Shown here: piece by piece, positions 1-7,945 of the stretch | Numbering within the stretch: position 1 is the first letter of the stretch | How the letters are laid out: each line of letters opens with the position of its first letter | Assembly (NCBI GenBank): GCA_045546535.1 | Contig: JAZQDA010000029.1 | Location: 1 to 64,000, forward strand | Direction: 5' to 3' | From: RGIG1828 sp045546535 | Lineage (GTDB): Bacteria; Bacillota; Clostridia; UMGS1810 | DNA length: 64,000 nt | Program-made: the position numbers and the translations under genes | The notes under the pieces: generated by a model | The model's database searches: none | What the model was told of the DNA's origin: nothing | What the model saw: the letters and a program-made list of their open reading frames with translations, nothing else

Positions 1-185
1 AGGTAGCCAAGTTTATACTTGATTTTCTCGACTATGCAGACGACAAAGATTTAATGATTGGTCACGTTAATGATGTAGTGGTGAGTGTATCGTTTACACA
101 TAGCGTAACGCATAAAAGAGTGACAATTCATATCCCGGGTGGCGTATTAATGCCAAACATTAGTCTTTTAATAAAGGGGGCGTAA
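1..185 (+). CDS. Hypothetical protein, C-terminal part (cut by window edge)
   Basis: An open frame enters from the left edge (first full codon at position 3) and stops at TAA 183-185, giving 60 residues. No family is recognised. The next gene starts two bases after the stop, and the end of this frame contains the AAGGGGG ribosome binding site for it, so the two are co-translated neighbours in a plus-strand operon. Confidence 0.6.
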   Translation, partial: VAKFILDFLDYADDKDLMIGHVNDVVVSVSFTHSVTHKRVTIHIPGGVLMPNISLLIKGA

Positions 186-187
186 TA

Positions 188-481
188 ATGTACCTAATCG
201 GTAGAAAAGATTTTCATACCAAAATTAAAGAATCTCCGATATATGTAGTGCGGAACACTTTAGATGAGGCTATGCCTTATGTAAAGGAGGAAATCCGTAA
301 ACTTATAGTCCAGTCGGACGATTCTTTAGAGGAAGGGTCTTTCTGTATGCTTGATTCTGCTGACGATAAAGGTAAGCCTTTTACTTATTATCAGTTCGAT
401 GTTTACGATACGGAGAGCAATAAAGCCTTTTGTAGATACGAAATAATAGAATTGGTTCCGGGTAGTTATATTTACTTGTAA
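188..481 (+). CDS. Hypothetical 97-residue protein
   Basis: ATG start, preceded at good distance by AAGGGGG. The product is acidic and rich in aromatic residues, without a recognised motif or membrane segment. It follows the previous frame by two bases and is followed by about 100 non-coding bases. Function unknown. Confidence 0.7.
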   Translation: MYLIGRKDFHTKIKESPIYVVRNTLDEAMPYVKEEIRKLIVQSDDSLEEGSFCMLDSADDKGKPFTYYQFDVYDTESNKAFCRYEIIELVPGSYIYL

Positions 482-584
482 GTAGTGTTTCGGTTTGGAT
501 ATTGTTTATGGTGTTTCCTTAAAGAGTATCCAACACGAAATACTGTTATGGTATTTTAGAAAGAGGGTGTGAGAAACGAGAAAG

Positions 585-794
585 TTGACCATTGAAGAAA
601 GGGACAACCTTTCTAACAAAAAAGACCTTATAGGCGAAATTGCGTTAGTGTTGGCTCAAATGAATAGGGAACAATTAAAAGCAACACTTGACGTACTTAT
701 CGTATTAGAGGGAATGTTTGAAGAAAAGGACGGCAACCTCTACGATGAAATCGAAATTATGCCGTTATTAAAAGAGAAAGTTGAGGAGTATTGA
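585..794 (+). CDS. Small acidic helical protein
   Basis: 69 residues from a TTG start. The only purine-rich site (AGAGGG) lies rather far upstream, so the start is not certain. The product is charged and probably helical, with no recognised domain. Its stop overlaps the start of the next gene, which implies translational coupling. Confidence 0.6.
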   Translation: MTIEERDNLSNKKDLIGEIALVLAQMNREQLKATLDVLIVLEGMFEEKDGNLYDEIEIMPLLKEKVEEY

Positions 795-1195
795 AAATGG
801 GACTTGAAACCGAGTGCTTAAAGGAAGTCGCAAGACTCCGAAAGGAAAACAAGGTTCTTAAAGAAATTCTCAAGGGGTATATGGAGTCGTTTGGTGAAGA
901 AGGTACTGAATATTACTGCGGTATAGGACTTGTTTCTATCGATGATGTAAACAAACTTATAGAGGAGTGCTCTAAAGAAGGGTACGGAACAACATATGTT
1001 CTTTCCGGGAAAGACGATTTAAAGAAAAAGGAATTTAGGGATTATGTTTGTTTCGGAAGTTTCTTGAGGGATATTGCCGGATTGCATCAAGACAGACTCC
1101 CAAGAGAAGAAAGGGACTATAGTGTAGACAGAAATATTGAAAAGGCTATTGAATATCTTAAAAAGAATGGCTTTGAAGTATCGGTAACTTGGTGA
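791..1195 (+). CDS. Hypothetical protein with N-terminal coiled coil
   Basis: 134 residues. Starts at TTG 791 or ATG 797; the TTGAGGAG site just before favours one of these. The first 30 residues have a leucine/charge heptad pattern typical of a short coiled coil; the rest is mixed alpha/beta-like and not recognised. A terminator hairpin follows within 60 bases, so this gene closes the transcription unit. Confidence 0.7.
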   Translation: MKMGLETECLKEVARLRKENKVLKEILKGYMESFGEEGTEYYCGIGLVSIDDVNKLIEECSKEGYGTTYVLSGKDDLKKKEFRDYVCFGSFLRDIAGLHQDRLPREERDYSVDRNIEKAIEYLKKNGFEVSVTW

Positions 1196-1222
1196 AGAAA
1201 AATTAGATAGCCCTGCGTATAG

Positions 1223-1255
1223 AAACCGCCACTCTGTAAAGAGATGGCGGTTTTG
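1223..1255 (+). terminator. Rho-independent terminator
   Basis: Inverted repeat AACCGCCA...TGGCGGTT, extended inside by CTCT/AGAG, followed by TTTTG. It lies between the small-gene operon and the amidoligase gene. Confidence 0.75.
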
Positions 1256-1311
1256 TTATGGAAGGCTATGTGGTCTTTCAAAAATTATATTTTTTAAGGA
1301 GGGTTTTCTCT

Positions 1312-2664
1312 ATGGGTTTTTCGATTAAGGAAAAAGATGGTTTATCTCTCATCAAAAGGTCTAATGGATTCTATGTAAGGTGTTCTGTAACAAACGACAT
1401 CATCTCTACAAATGACCTCTTGCCCGGATGGGACGGCAACGTTGACTACATTAGCGGATATTTTAGAGTATCTGCAGAAACCGGGGGCATCATTTCCAAG
1501 AGGGCATCTGATGAGATGGTTCGTTGTGATGTTTGCGGGCGCTTCGAAGTGCCTAATGACGTTGCAGAAATCAACGGCAGAAAGGTTTGCACTCCTTGTA
1601 TGAAGCGTAACTACAGACGGTGTGCGGACTGTGGGCGTTGGTTCAGAAGGGACTCCGGCTTTATTCACGATTATTTAATCGACGAAACAACCGACCCGGA
1701 CAATTCTAAAAAGAATTGGAAATATATCTGTAATGATTGCAGAACTAACTATACCCAGTGCCGGGAATGTGGAGCCTTAACAAAGAATCCGCAGGACTAC
1801 AGAGGGAATAAGGTTTGTGGTGCTTGTTACGGAAATGTCCTTAAGGGGTATCATTACGACGGGAATCCTACCTACGGGATGCCAATGTTGGGAAAGGAAA
1901 CCCGTAATGGCGATATTCTTATGGGTATTGAGTTGGAAGCAGACCGTGGAGGTCGTTCTAATAAAAATGCCCGGATTATCGCAAATATTATGGGGCGTGA
2001 TTATATCACGATTTGTACAGATGGTAGTATTCATAACGGATTTGAATTAATCTCTTGTCCGGCTAACTATAAATACCATCTTACAACCCTGCATTGGAAA
2101 GAGGCTATGGAGAAGTTAAAAGAACTTGGTTATGTAAGTCACGATGGAGGTTCTTGTGGACTCCACATTCATTTAGACCGGGAGTATTTCGGCTCTATGA
2201 AGAAAGACGAATATGAAGGTAAGTTCTTTGTAATCCTGCGTAACAATCGGGAATGGATTAAGTCCTTTAGTCGTAGGTTCTCTTATGGCTATTGCAAAAT
2301 CAATGGCTATGAACACTCTTACGATGCAAGTGACGATACCATCGGCAAATTTCCGTATCCGCCCTCTATTAATTGGATTAACAAAAAGAAACAGTATGAG
2401 CGTCATATGGCGGTTAATTTCCAAAATGAAGCCACTGTTGAAATCCGAATCTTTAGAGGTACGTTGAACTATGAAACCTTTGTAGCCACCCTGCAGATGG
2501 TTAAAATGTGGGCGTACTTTGTAAAAGGTCTGTCTATGGATGGTTGTATTAACCTTTCTTTAAGGGACTTTGTAGCCCGGGCAACATCTCTTGGTTATAC
2601 GGAGTTTATCAACTATATCCGTAGTCGCCACATTATTGACGACCCCACCCCTACCGGAGAATAA
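1312..2664 (+). CDS. Putative amidoligase with N-terminal zinc ribbons
   Basis: 450 residues from ATG 1312, which has a near-perfect AAGGAGGG site; an upstream in-frame ATG at 1258 has none. Residues about 60-175 hold a run of CxxC pairs (CDVC, CTPC, CADC, CNDC, CREC, CGAC), i.e. several zinc ribbons. The second half shows hallmarks of the putative amidoligase family (PF12224, glutamine-synthetase/GCS-like fold): GIELE, DGS with GFELIS, CGLHIH and EIRIFRGTL. Such enzymes join a carboxylate to an amine using ATP. The next gene is a class II glutamine amidotransferase, which could supply ammonia. The substrate is unknown; wall, protein-tail or metabolite modification are all possible. Family assignment is confident, the reaction is inferred. 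Confidence 0.85.
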   Translation: MGFSIKEKDGLSLIKRSNGFYVRCSVTNDIISTNDLLPGWDGNVDYISGYFRVSAETGGIISKRASDEMVRCDVCGRFEVPNDVAEINGRKVCTPCMKRNYRRCADCGRWFRRDSGFIHDYLIDETTDPDNSKKNWKYICNDCRTNYTQCRECGALTKNPQDYRGNKVCGACYGNVLKGYHYDGNPTYGMPMLGKETRNGDILMGIELEADRGGRSNKNARIIANIMGRDYITICTDGSIHNGFELISCPANYKYHLTTLHWKEAMEKLKELGYVSHDGGSCGLHIHLDREYFGSMKKDEYEGKFFVILRNNREWIKSFSRRFSYGYCKINGYEHSYDASDDTIGKFPYPPSINWINKKKQYERHMAVNFQNEATVEIRIFRGTLNYETFVATLQMVKMWAYFVKGLSMDGCINLSLRDFVARATSLGYTEFINYIRSRHIIDDPTPTGE

Positions 2665-2686
2665 ACCACCGGAAGTGATTACCGCC

Positions 2687-2717
2687 TATAAGGGCGACCA
2701 TTAAGGTCGCTCTTATA
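2687..2717 (+). promoter_or_regulatory. Strong intergenic hairpin between amidoligase and amidotransferase genes
   Basis: TATAAGGGCGACC, a 5-base loop, then GGTCGCTCTTATA (one G-T pair). There is no long U-run, so it may be an attenuator, RNA-stabilising or processing hairpin rather than a full terminator. Confidence 0.5.
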
Positions 2718-2765
2718 CACGGGCAACCATGTCCGAAAAAATAAACTATGAAAGGGAGTGTTTCT

Positions 2766-3737
2766 ATGTGCGTAATTCTTTATGCACCCTCCAACACCGA
2801 AATTAAGAAGGAAAAAATCAAGAGGGCTTTTGAGGTAAATTCAAACGGAGCCGGGGTTATGTGGTATGACCATTCCGGGAATGTCCACTATGTAAAGGGA
2901 TTTACTAAAGTTGACCAGTTGTTGAGATTCTTTAATTCTTTAGACAAATCTTTGCCCCGGGCGATTCATTGTAGAATTGCTACAAGTGGCAAGGTTTCTG
3001 AAGCAACTTGTCATCCATTTCCTATCGTGGACGATATTGAAAAAATGAAAGTTCCCTCTGGAGTTTCGAAAACCGGGTGCTTAATGCACAATGGGATTTT
3101 TAGTCATTATACGCCTAAAGGCGGTATGACAAGTGACCATTCTGATACTATGGAATATACAAGCAAGGTTGTGTTCCCGGTATTGGAGTTTATTAACAAT
3201 CCCGGTGTTTTAAGACTACTCAACGAGATGACAAGTCGTGTTCTTTTATTCCTGCCCAAGTTTAGAATTTTGAAGTTTGGTTCTTGGGAGAAGGACAAAG
3301 AAGAAGGGTTCTATGCAAGTAATACCTCTTATGAAAAGCCTAAATATACCACATATTATAGGGACGATTATTATACTCGCCCTTACGAATGTGGTTACTA
3401 TGGTTATCAAAGAGGAAATTACCCTACTTCAACCCCTTATTCTTATAGCCCGGTGAATGTCTTGGGTTATGAATTCGACATTTTAGTTAATGCAAAAGAC
3501 GACAACGAGGCAGAAGAACTTTTTATGCAACTATTGGAAGATACATACGGCACGTTTGTAGAAGACGATGCGTTGTATGATTCTTTCCGGGTTCTTGACG
3601 ATTCCAAAGGGTTATACGTATTCACCATTAAAGCAAAGGACGACTTTGAAAAGTTTATTCCGTTTAATGGAAAGCCTTATTCAGTCGCAAGGCGTAAGAG
3701 AATCTTTATTCCGGTTAAAGACATTTCCAAACTGTAA
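2766..3737 (+). CDS. Class II glutamine amidotransferase (Ntn hydrolase)
   Basis: 323 residues. The start at ATG 2766 gives the diagnostic N terminus MCVILYAPSN: after Met removal, Cys2 is the Ntn nucleophile. An AAAGGGAGTG site precedes it; the longer frame from 2748 would bury the cysteine. Further family signs are HCRIATSG near residue 75, LMHNG near 110 and a Ser/Asp-rich SDTMEY segment. The domain hydrolyses glutamine and delivers ammonia. The C-terminal 100 residues are not recognised. Being next to the amidoligase, it probably forms an ammonia-channelling amidation or ligation system. No membrane segment or signal peptide. Confidence 0.85.
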   Translation: MCVILYAPSNTEIKKEKIKRAFEVNSNGAGVMWYDHSGNVHYVKGFTKVDQLLRFFNSLDKSLPRAIHCRIATSGKVSEATCHPFPIVDDIEKMKVPSGVSKTGCLMHNGIFSHYTPKGGMTSDHSDTMEYTSKVVFPVLEFINNPGVLRLLNEMTSRVLLFLPKFRILKFGSWEKDKEEGFYASNTSYEKPKYTTYYRDDYYTRPYECGYYGYQRGNYPTSTPYSYSPVNVLGYEFDILVNAKDDNEAEELFMQLLEDTYGTFVEDDALYDSFRVLDDSKGLYVFTIKAKDDFEKFIPFNGKPYSVARRKRIFIPVKDISKL

Positions 3738-3740
3738 GGA

Positions 3741-3786
3741 GATTCGTTGAAAACTGCACCCTTCGGGGTGCAGATTTGAGCGAATC
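3741..3786 (+). promoter_or_regulatory. Nested hairpin (UUCG tetraloop) in intergenic leader
   Basis: CTGCACCC-TTCG-GGGTGCAG forms an 8-bp stem closed by a UUCG tetraloop. The flanks GATTCG and CGAATC can pair outside it. It lies between the amidotransferase stop and the ribosome binding site of the next gene and lacks a U-run, suggesting an mRNA-stability or regulatory element. Confidence 0.5.
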
Positions 3787-3821
3787 GCTCTATAAAAAAT
3801 TAAGAAAGGAGGAAATAGACT

Positions 3822-4697
3822 ATGTTAGGGGTTATAGTGTGCTATTCCCTATCAACAAGTCTAAACGTATCCGGGGACAAATTATATGAAATGGCAAGGA
3901 GGGATAGAATCCCTCTTTTTTTATTGCCGGAAAAGAAAAGTCCTGCGTCATCGTTTAGAACTGCGATAGAGAAGTTTGCATCCAAAAACAAACTTCTTAT
4001 TGCGGATAGGGATATGGAAAGTCCGTTTATAGGTAAATCTCTTTATAAGAAAGAAGGCGGAGGGGTATCTCATATTGCGGAAGTAAGATTCAACAAGAAT
4101 ACCGGGGATATTACATTGTCCCGTGATGATGAAGAAGCCACAGAATTTTACAATCAACTTATGGAAGAATACTCTAACACCTTTGGAAAGATAATGATTA
4201 AAGAGATTCGAAACTCTATAGAATCTGCAATAGATTACTATGGGGGCATAAAGGTTCGCCCTAATGGTGGTGTTGTCTTTATCCCGGCAGATACTTATGA
4301 TGTATGGCAACTCTATGAAAAAATGTTGAGTGAAAACGGAGTATCTTTTTTAGATGTCACATTGGAAGATACGGAGGGTAATAGAAAAGCGATATGGTTT
4401 GCTTATAACAACCACGCAGAGCGTTGTATCGACGATGAGTTAATTAGACTTAAATTGGCATCTACAGAATTTAATACTCTAAACGAAAAGACAGATAAAA
4501 TCATTAGTGCCATTGAAAACCGGGAATTAAGTATTAGTAAGGCGAACAACCTATATCAACGGATAGACTACCTAAAAAGAAAGGGTTTTCGGTATGACAA
4601 GCGTTTAAAAAACGCTATCCCAAGTATATCGCTTTGCGACTCTATTATGGGGGCTTTGGACAACACATATGGAGACGCAATAGGCGATTATTATTGA
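3822..4697 (+). CDS. Unknown protein, third member of the amidoligase/amidotransferase cluster
   Basis: 291 residues, ATG with an ideal AAAGGAGG site. No family recognised with confidence. The N-terminal third is alpha/beta-like; the C-terminal 80 residues are helical and charged. It follows the nested hairpin and shares strand and likely transcript with the amidoligase and class II amidotransferase, so it may be the acceptor, a regulator or an additional subunit. That is inference from position only. Confidence 0.75.
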   Translation: MLGVIVCYSLSTSLNVSGDKLYEMARRDRIPLFLLPEKKSPASSFRTAIEKFASKNKLLIADRDMESPFIGKSLYKKEGGGVSHIAEVRFNKNTGDITLSRDDEEATEFYNQLMEEYSNTFGKIMIKEIRNSIESAIDYYGGIKVRPNGGVVFIPADTYDVWQLYEKMLSENGVSFLDVTLEDTEGNRKAIWFAYNNHAERCIDDELIRLKLASTEFNTLNEKTDKIISAIENRELSISKANNLYQRIDYLKRKGFRYDKRLKNAIPSISLCDSIMGALDNTYGDAIGDYY

Positions 4698-4709
4698 GGA
4701 GGTATAAGA

Positions 4710-4919
4710 GTGTTAAAGCCCATGCACATTTATGTAGAGTATAAAGTTATCGTTCGAAAAAAAGTTATAATTGACGATAATGAAAGTGGTCTACTTAAAT
4801 CACAATGCGACACTTTTAAAGCAGATGTAAGGAGTGTGATGGATAAAATATGGTTCAAAGATAAATTTGATTATGATAAATATTGGGTTTTATGTAATGT
4901 GTTAATAGACGAGGTATGA
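4710..4919 (+). CDS. Small hypothetical protein
   Basis: 69 residues from GTG 4710 with GAGGAGGT upstream; ATG 4722 is the alternative start. No motif recognised. Confidence 0.6.
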   Translation: MLKPMHIYVEYKVIVRKKVIIDDNESGLLKSQCDTFKADVRSVMDKIWFKDKFDYDKYWVLCNVLIDEV

Positions 4920-4947
4920 GGAAAAACACAGATAAGGAGTAGAAACG

Positions 4948-5121
4948 ATGGAATATAAAGAATGTACTATCAAAGAACTTTATGAGCATTTTAAAATGCT
5001 CGGCAAAGAAAATTATAAACTTTATGTTGAGTGTCTTACGGTAAACGGAGATACAACCAACACTCGTATCATATTGAAAAACATTATCGTAAACGATGCA
5101 CAAAAAAAAGTAATTCTGTAA
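4948..5121 (+). CDS. 57-residue hypothetical protein
   Basis: ATG 4948 follows AAGGAGT at good spacing and the frame stops at TAA. The product begins MEYKECTIKELYEHF and is charged, with no recognised fold. Short but well supported by its ribosome binding site and tight packing. Confidence 0.6.
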   Translation: MEYKECTIKELYEHFKMLGKENYKLYVECLTVNGDTTNTRIILKNIIVNDAQKKVIL

Positions 5122-5136
5122 AAATTAATATCATTT

Positions 5137-5166
5137 GGTTAAAACAGCCACACAGAGAAAAGGAGT
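5137..5166 (+). repeat. Dispersed junction repeat, plus-strand copy
   Basis: TGGTTAAAACAGCCACACAG followed by AGAAAAGGAGTG. The same element, including its ribosome binding site, ends or separates genes near 28.3, 28.5, 28.7 and 28.9 kb on the other strand. In one frame it would read WLKQPHREKE-stop, a C terminus found in real genes there, although no matching gene body precedes it here. Confidence 0.6.
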
Positions 5167-5173
5167 GAGTATA

Positions 5174-5383
5174 TTGAACACTAAATTAGACCCCGCACAT
5201 ATGCAAGATATATTTATCTTTGCAAAGAACGATTTTCTTAAATCGTATTCGTACTTTACCGAAGATGAGTACGACGATATGATTACGGACTTCTTTAAAA
5301 ATAATTATACGTTTGAAGAAGTTAATAATGCTCTTACAATTAATGAGTGTTCGTGGCAAGTTCAACGTGCGTATGGATTATAA
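5174..5383 (+). CDS. Small acidic hypothetical protein
   Basis: TTG 5174 is preferred because AAAGGAGTG lies about eight bases upstream; the longer frame from 5135 would run through the dispersed repeat and its binding site. 69 residues, acidic and aromatic, with a C terminus resembling a helical bundle. Function unknown. Confidence 0.6.
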   Translation: MNTKLDPAHMQDIFIFAKNDFLKSYSYFTEDEYDDMITDFFKNNYTFEEVNNALTINECSWQVQRAYGL

Positions 5384-5403
5384 TTAGATAAGGGGTGATA
5401 AAG

Positions 5404-5544
5404 TTGACAACAAAAGAAATGTTAAGGTGTAAGAGATGTTCATATCTTACAGAGGATGACGATGGTAATTGGGTTTGTAAAGAATGTAATAAGAGAATCG
5501 AAGAAATTTTAGACGAAGATTGTTATGTAGAAAATCCCGATTAA
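5404..5544 (+). CDS. Tiny zinc-ribbon protein
   Basis: 46 residues from TTG 5404 (GGGGTGATAAAG upstream). Two CxxC pairs, CKRC and CKEC, 16 residues apart, make a single zinc ribbon. Probably binds nucleic acid or a protein partner. A bidirectional terminator follows directly, closing the plus-strand block. Confidence 0.6.
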   Translation: MTTKEMLRCKRCSYLTEDDDGNWVCKECNKRIEEILDEDCYVENPD

Positions 5545-5550
5545 ACAAAT

Positions 5551-5582
5551 AAGCCGAGGCGTAAAAACCTCGGCTTTTTTTA
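5551..5582 (+). terminator. Terminator between converging transcription units
   Basis: AAGCCGAGG - loop - CCTCGGCTT followed by TTTTTT on the plus strand; the reverse side has a weaker U-run. It separates the plus-strand genes from the minus-strand replication block. Confidence 0.8.
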
Positions 5583-5591
5583 TGCCCATTT

Positions 5592-6161
5592 TTACCCTAT
5601 TAAACGCTCACGTATTGGACGCCAGTTTCTAAAGTCGCTTACTTCAACGTATGCGTCCCCGGAAAACTTGGCGTCTATTTTTTTTACCTTTTTTTCGCAT
5701 TTAAAATAGTCGCATAATATGGGCTTTATTTTTTCGTTCTTTTTAACGTCCGGGATATACAATACAGACGGAACAATATCTTTTGCGTTACAACAAATCA
5801 ATTCATTATTACTTATCGCACCCCTATACACATATAGACAGGGCGTACAAAAAGATGTTTCCCTTATCTGATTTAACATTAATTGATATGCTTCCATACG
5901 CATAATATCGTTACTATATCCCGTCTTTAGTTCGCAGAATATTGTATCGCTATCTTTAGAAATTATAAGGTCTGGAGATAGTCTTATAGATAACGCTACT
6001 GGGGAACTATTTATTCTTAAACTATTTGTTACCTATGGTGGATAATTATGGTGGTAAGAAATATCTATAACCTTATACCCGGACTTATTACATATATCTG
6101 TGAAGTCCCTCTCTAAATCTACGTGTTTATACGCGAGGGGGTGTTCAAATGTTGAAAACAT
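5592..6161 (-). CDS. PD-(D/E)XK-like nuclease, one in-frame TAG
   Basis: With TAG read through at 6033-6035 the frame runs from ATG 6161 to 5592 (189 residues). The segment PDLIISKDSDTIFCELKTG fits the PD...(D/E)xK core of RecB/VRR-like nucleases. The TAG lies upstream of this core, so translation without suppression would lose the catalytic part altogether. The start overlaps the previous gene by 17 bases. One of only three early genes with a TAG. The nuclease call is motif-based and moderate. Confidence 0.65.
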
Positions 6162-6654
6162 AGTTTTCTTTATTGCTATTATAAATTGAATGGAGGGTAT
6201 CTTTAAGGAGGGTATCTGTCTTTTTAAGGTCTCTACATACTGTTGATTTATTTATGCTCATTAGTTCACCTATTTTAGATTGGGGTAATCCAATCTCTCT
6301 TAAAAAATATATTTCTTTGCTTCTTTTTGACAACCTTTTAAGCGCCTCCTCTTCTGCCTTCCTTATTTCCTCTCTATCTATATTTTCTATCGCAATGTCT
6401 TCCGGGCTTTTTGTATATAACCTATCGCTACCTATTAAACGAATCCTATCTACTCTGCTCTTTACTTTTGCACCCTACGCTCTTAATTGGTTAATTTCAA
6501 GGTGTTCTATTCTATGGATTAAATCATTAGCCTCGCCTTGTATCATTCCATAACCATTTCTTTCCGGGTGTTGTTTATTTATGATTCGTTCTCTTTCAAT
6601 GGCTTCTGCAACTATTTGTTCTAAAGAATCCCTCGGTTCTTTTGAGCGTGGCAT
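6145..6654 (-). CDS. HTH DNA-binding protein, one in-frame TAG
   Basis: 169 residues when TAG 6475-6477 is read through. ATG 6654 overlaps the dUTPase stop (TAATG). The C-terminal 60 residues contain a helix-turn-helix (LPQSKIGELMSINKSTVCRD). The middle is a long charged, probably coiled-coil region. The fragment after the TAG alone would start at TTG 6333, but the upstream part shares frame, composition and coupling. Could be a transcription regulator, sigma-like factor or small-terminase-like protein. Confidence 0.65.
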
Positions 6655-7175
6655 TATTTAACACCAGTGCTACCAAGACCGCCCTTCCCTCTTTTAGTTT
6701 CAGACAGTTCAGATTCACGCACGAGGGTAGCCCTTTCTATTTTGATTGGCATCGCTTGTGCAATACGGTCTCCTCTTTTAATGACTATCGTCCCTAAAGG
6801 CAAGTATCCGTATTTATAATCTTGTTCTACTAATGTGCCATCAATTAGAGAATACGCAGGGACAAGATTATTAACCATTGGTTTTGGCATAGCGTTCTCT
6901 AAAAGTATAATAACTTCTCCCCTATAATCATTGTCTATAACGCCTACAGAATTTGCGAAGCGTAACATCGTTTTAGCAGAGATTCCGCTTCGAGGGTATA
7001 CCATAATACCATAACCTTCCGGGGGTTCAAAGGCTATCCCGGTTTTTACTTTCGCACACTCTGATGGTCTTAATATAACATCTTCGGCAGAGTATATATC
7101 AAAACACGATGCGTTTTCAGATTCGTATTTTGGTACTTTTAACCCGCCTTGCAAATGTTTAAATTTTATTTCCAT
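6654..7175 (-). CDS. dut: dUTP diphosphatase (dUTPase)
   Basis: 173 residues from ATG 7175 (AAGGAGG site). All five trimeric dUTPase motifs can be seen: CFDIYSAED (1), YPRSGISAK (2), GVIDNDYRGE (3), RGDRIAQ (4) and RGKGGLGSTG (5). Hydrolyses dUTP to dUMP and pyrophosphate, preventing uracil incorporation and feeding ThyX (encoded at 16.5-17.2 kb). Start overlaps the NrdG stop by 17 bases. Confidence 0.93.
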   Translation of the reverse strand: MEIKFKHLQGGLKVPKYESENASCFDIYSAEDVILRPSECAKVKTGIAFEPPEGYGIMVYPRSGISAKTMLRFANSVGVIDNDYRGEVIILLENAMPKPMVNNLVPAYSLIDGTLVEQDYKYGYLPLGTIVIKRGDRIAQAMPIKIERATLVRESELSETKRGKGGLGSTGVK

Positions 7176-7683
7176 ATATCTTTCCTCCTTTAAAATCAAT
7201 TTTGTCAATTATATCTTGGTCAATATATTTATTGAACAATAATTTTTGATTACTTGAAGCAGGGAATGTCCCATCTGGATTACGCATATCTTCTTTATAC
7301 GCACCACATTTTACTATGTCATAATAGAACCATACCCACGATGGTATTCTGTTTTCATCTGCACCAGTAAATAACCACGTTAATAGAGGGGGGTGAAACC
7401 AAAAACTAATAAGGGAACTGAATGTTATTGCCTGTTCTTCTTTTTGACAGAGAATATCACCACCACTTATATAAATGTTTTTTACCAACCCATTCTCTAT
7501 ATAAGGCTCTATCTTGTAATATTGTTCTGCAATATAATCATATATATTTACCAATTTACCGCCATTAAAGGGTTGTGTTCCGGGGTTATGACACCCCGGA
7601 CATTTCCTATAACAACCTTGTATATAAATTTCAAATGACTTATTCTTTAGAGAGAACTCTGTCCCGGCTATCCGAATGTTCAC
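7159..7683 (-). CDS. nrdG: Anaerobic ribonucleotide reductase-activating protein, radical SAM
   Basis: 174 residues. CYRKCPGC near residue 24 is the CxxxCxxC motif that binds the 4Fe-4S cluster and SAM; ISGGD downstream matches the GGE-like motif. It generates the glycyl radical on NrdD. One small gene lies between it and nrdD, and the two probably work as a pair. The overlap with dUTPase indicates one nucleotide-metabolism operon. Confidence 0.9.
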   Translation of the reverse strand: MNIRIAGTEFSLKNKSFEIYIQGCYRKCPGCHNPGTQPFNGGKLVNIYDYIAEQYYKIEPYIENGLVKNIYISGGDILCQKEEQAITFSSLISFWFHPPLLTWLFTGADENRIPSWVWFYYDIVKCGAYKEDMRNPDGTFPASSNQKLLFNKYIDQDIIDKIDFKGGKIYGNKI

Positions 7684-7930
7684 TATCTTTCTCCTCTCTA
7701 ATAATTCGTAGTGTTGAATATCTTTTCCCGTTATTACAGAAACCGTTATGGGTAAACAAGAAGTCGCACTTTAAAATGGCAGAAAGGAAAGACAAATCTT
7801 CTGGCATAGCGACATCTACATACATATATCCGCAATTTTCTTTAATCGTTATTCCGAATTGTCTTGCGAATAAATGTGTTTCTATTGTCTTTCTATCATC
7901 GTCGTCAATTCCTAATAAAATTAGCCTCAC
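7640..7930 (-). CDS. Hypothetical protein between nrdG and nrdD
   Basis: 96 residues from GTG 7930, overlapping nrdG by 44 bases. Contains a hydrophobic core and an LLGIDDDDRKTIE start, without a known family. Position suggests a role with the anaerobic reductase, but nothing in the sequence proves it. Confidence 0.6.
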   Translation of the reverse strand: MRLILLGIDDDDRKTIETHLFARQFGITIKENCGYMYVDVAMPEDLSFLSAILKCDFLFTHNGFCNNGKRYSTLRIIREEKDSEHSDSRDRVLSKE

Positions 7931-7945
7931 GTTATCATCCCCAGT

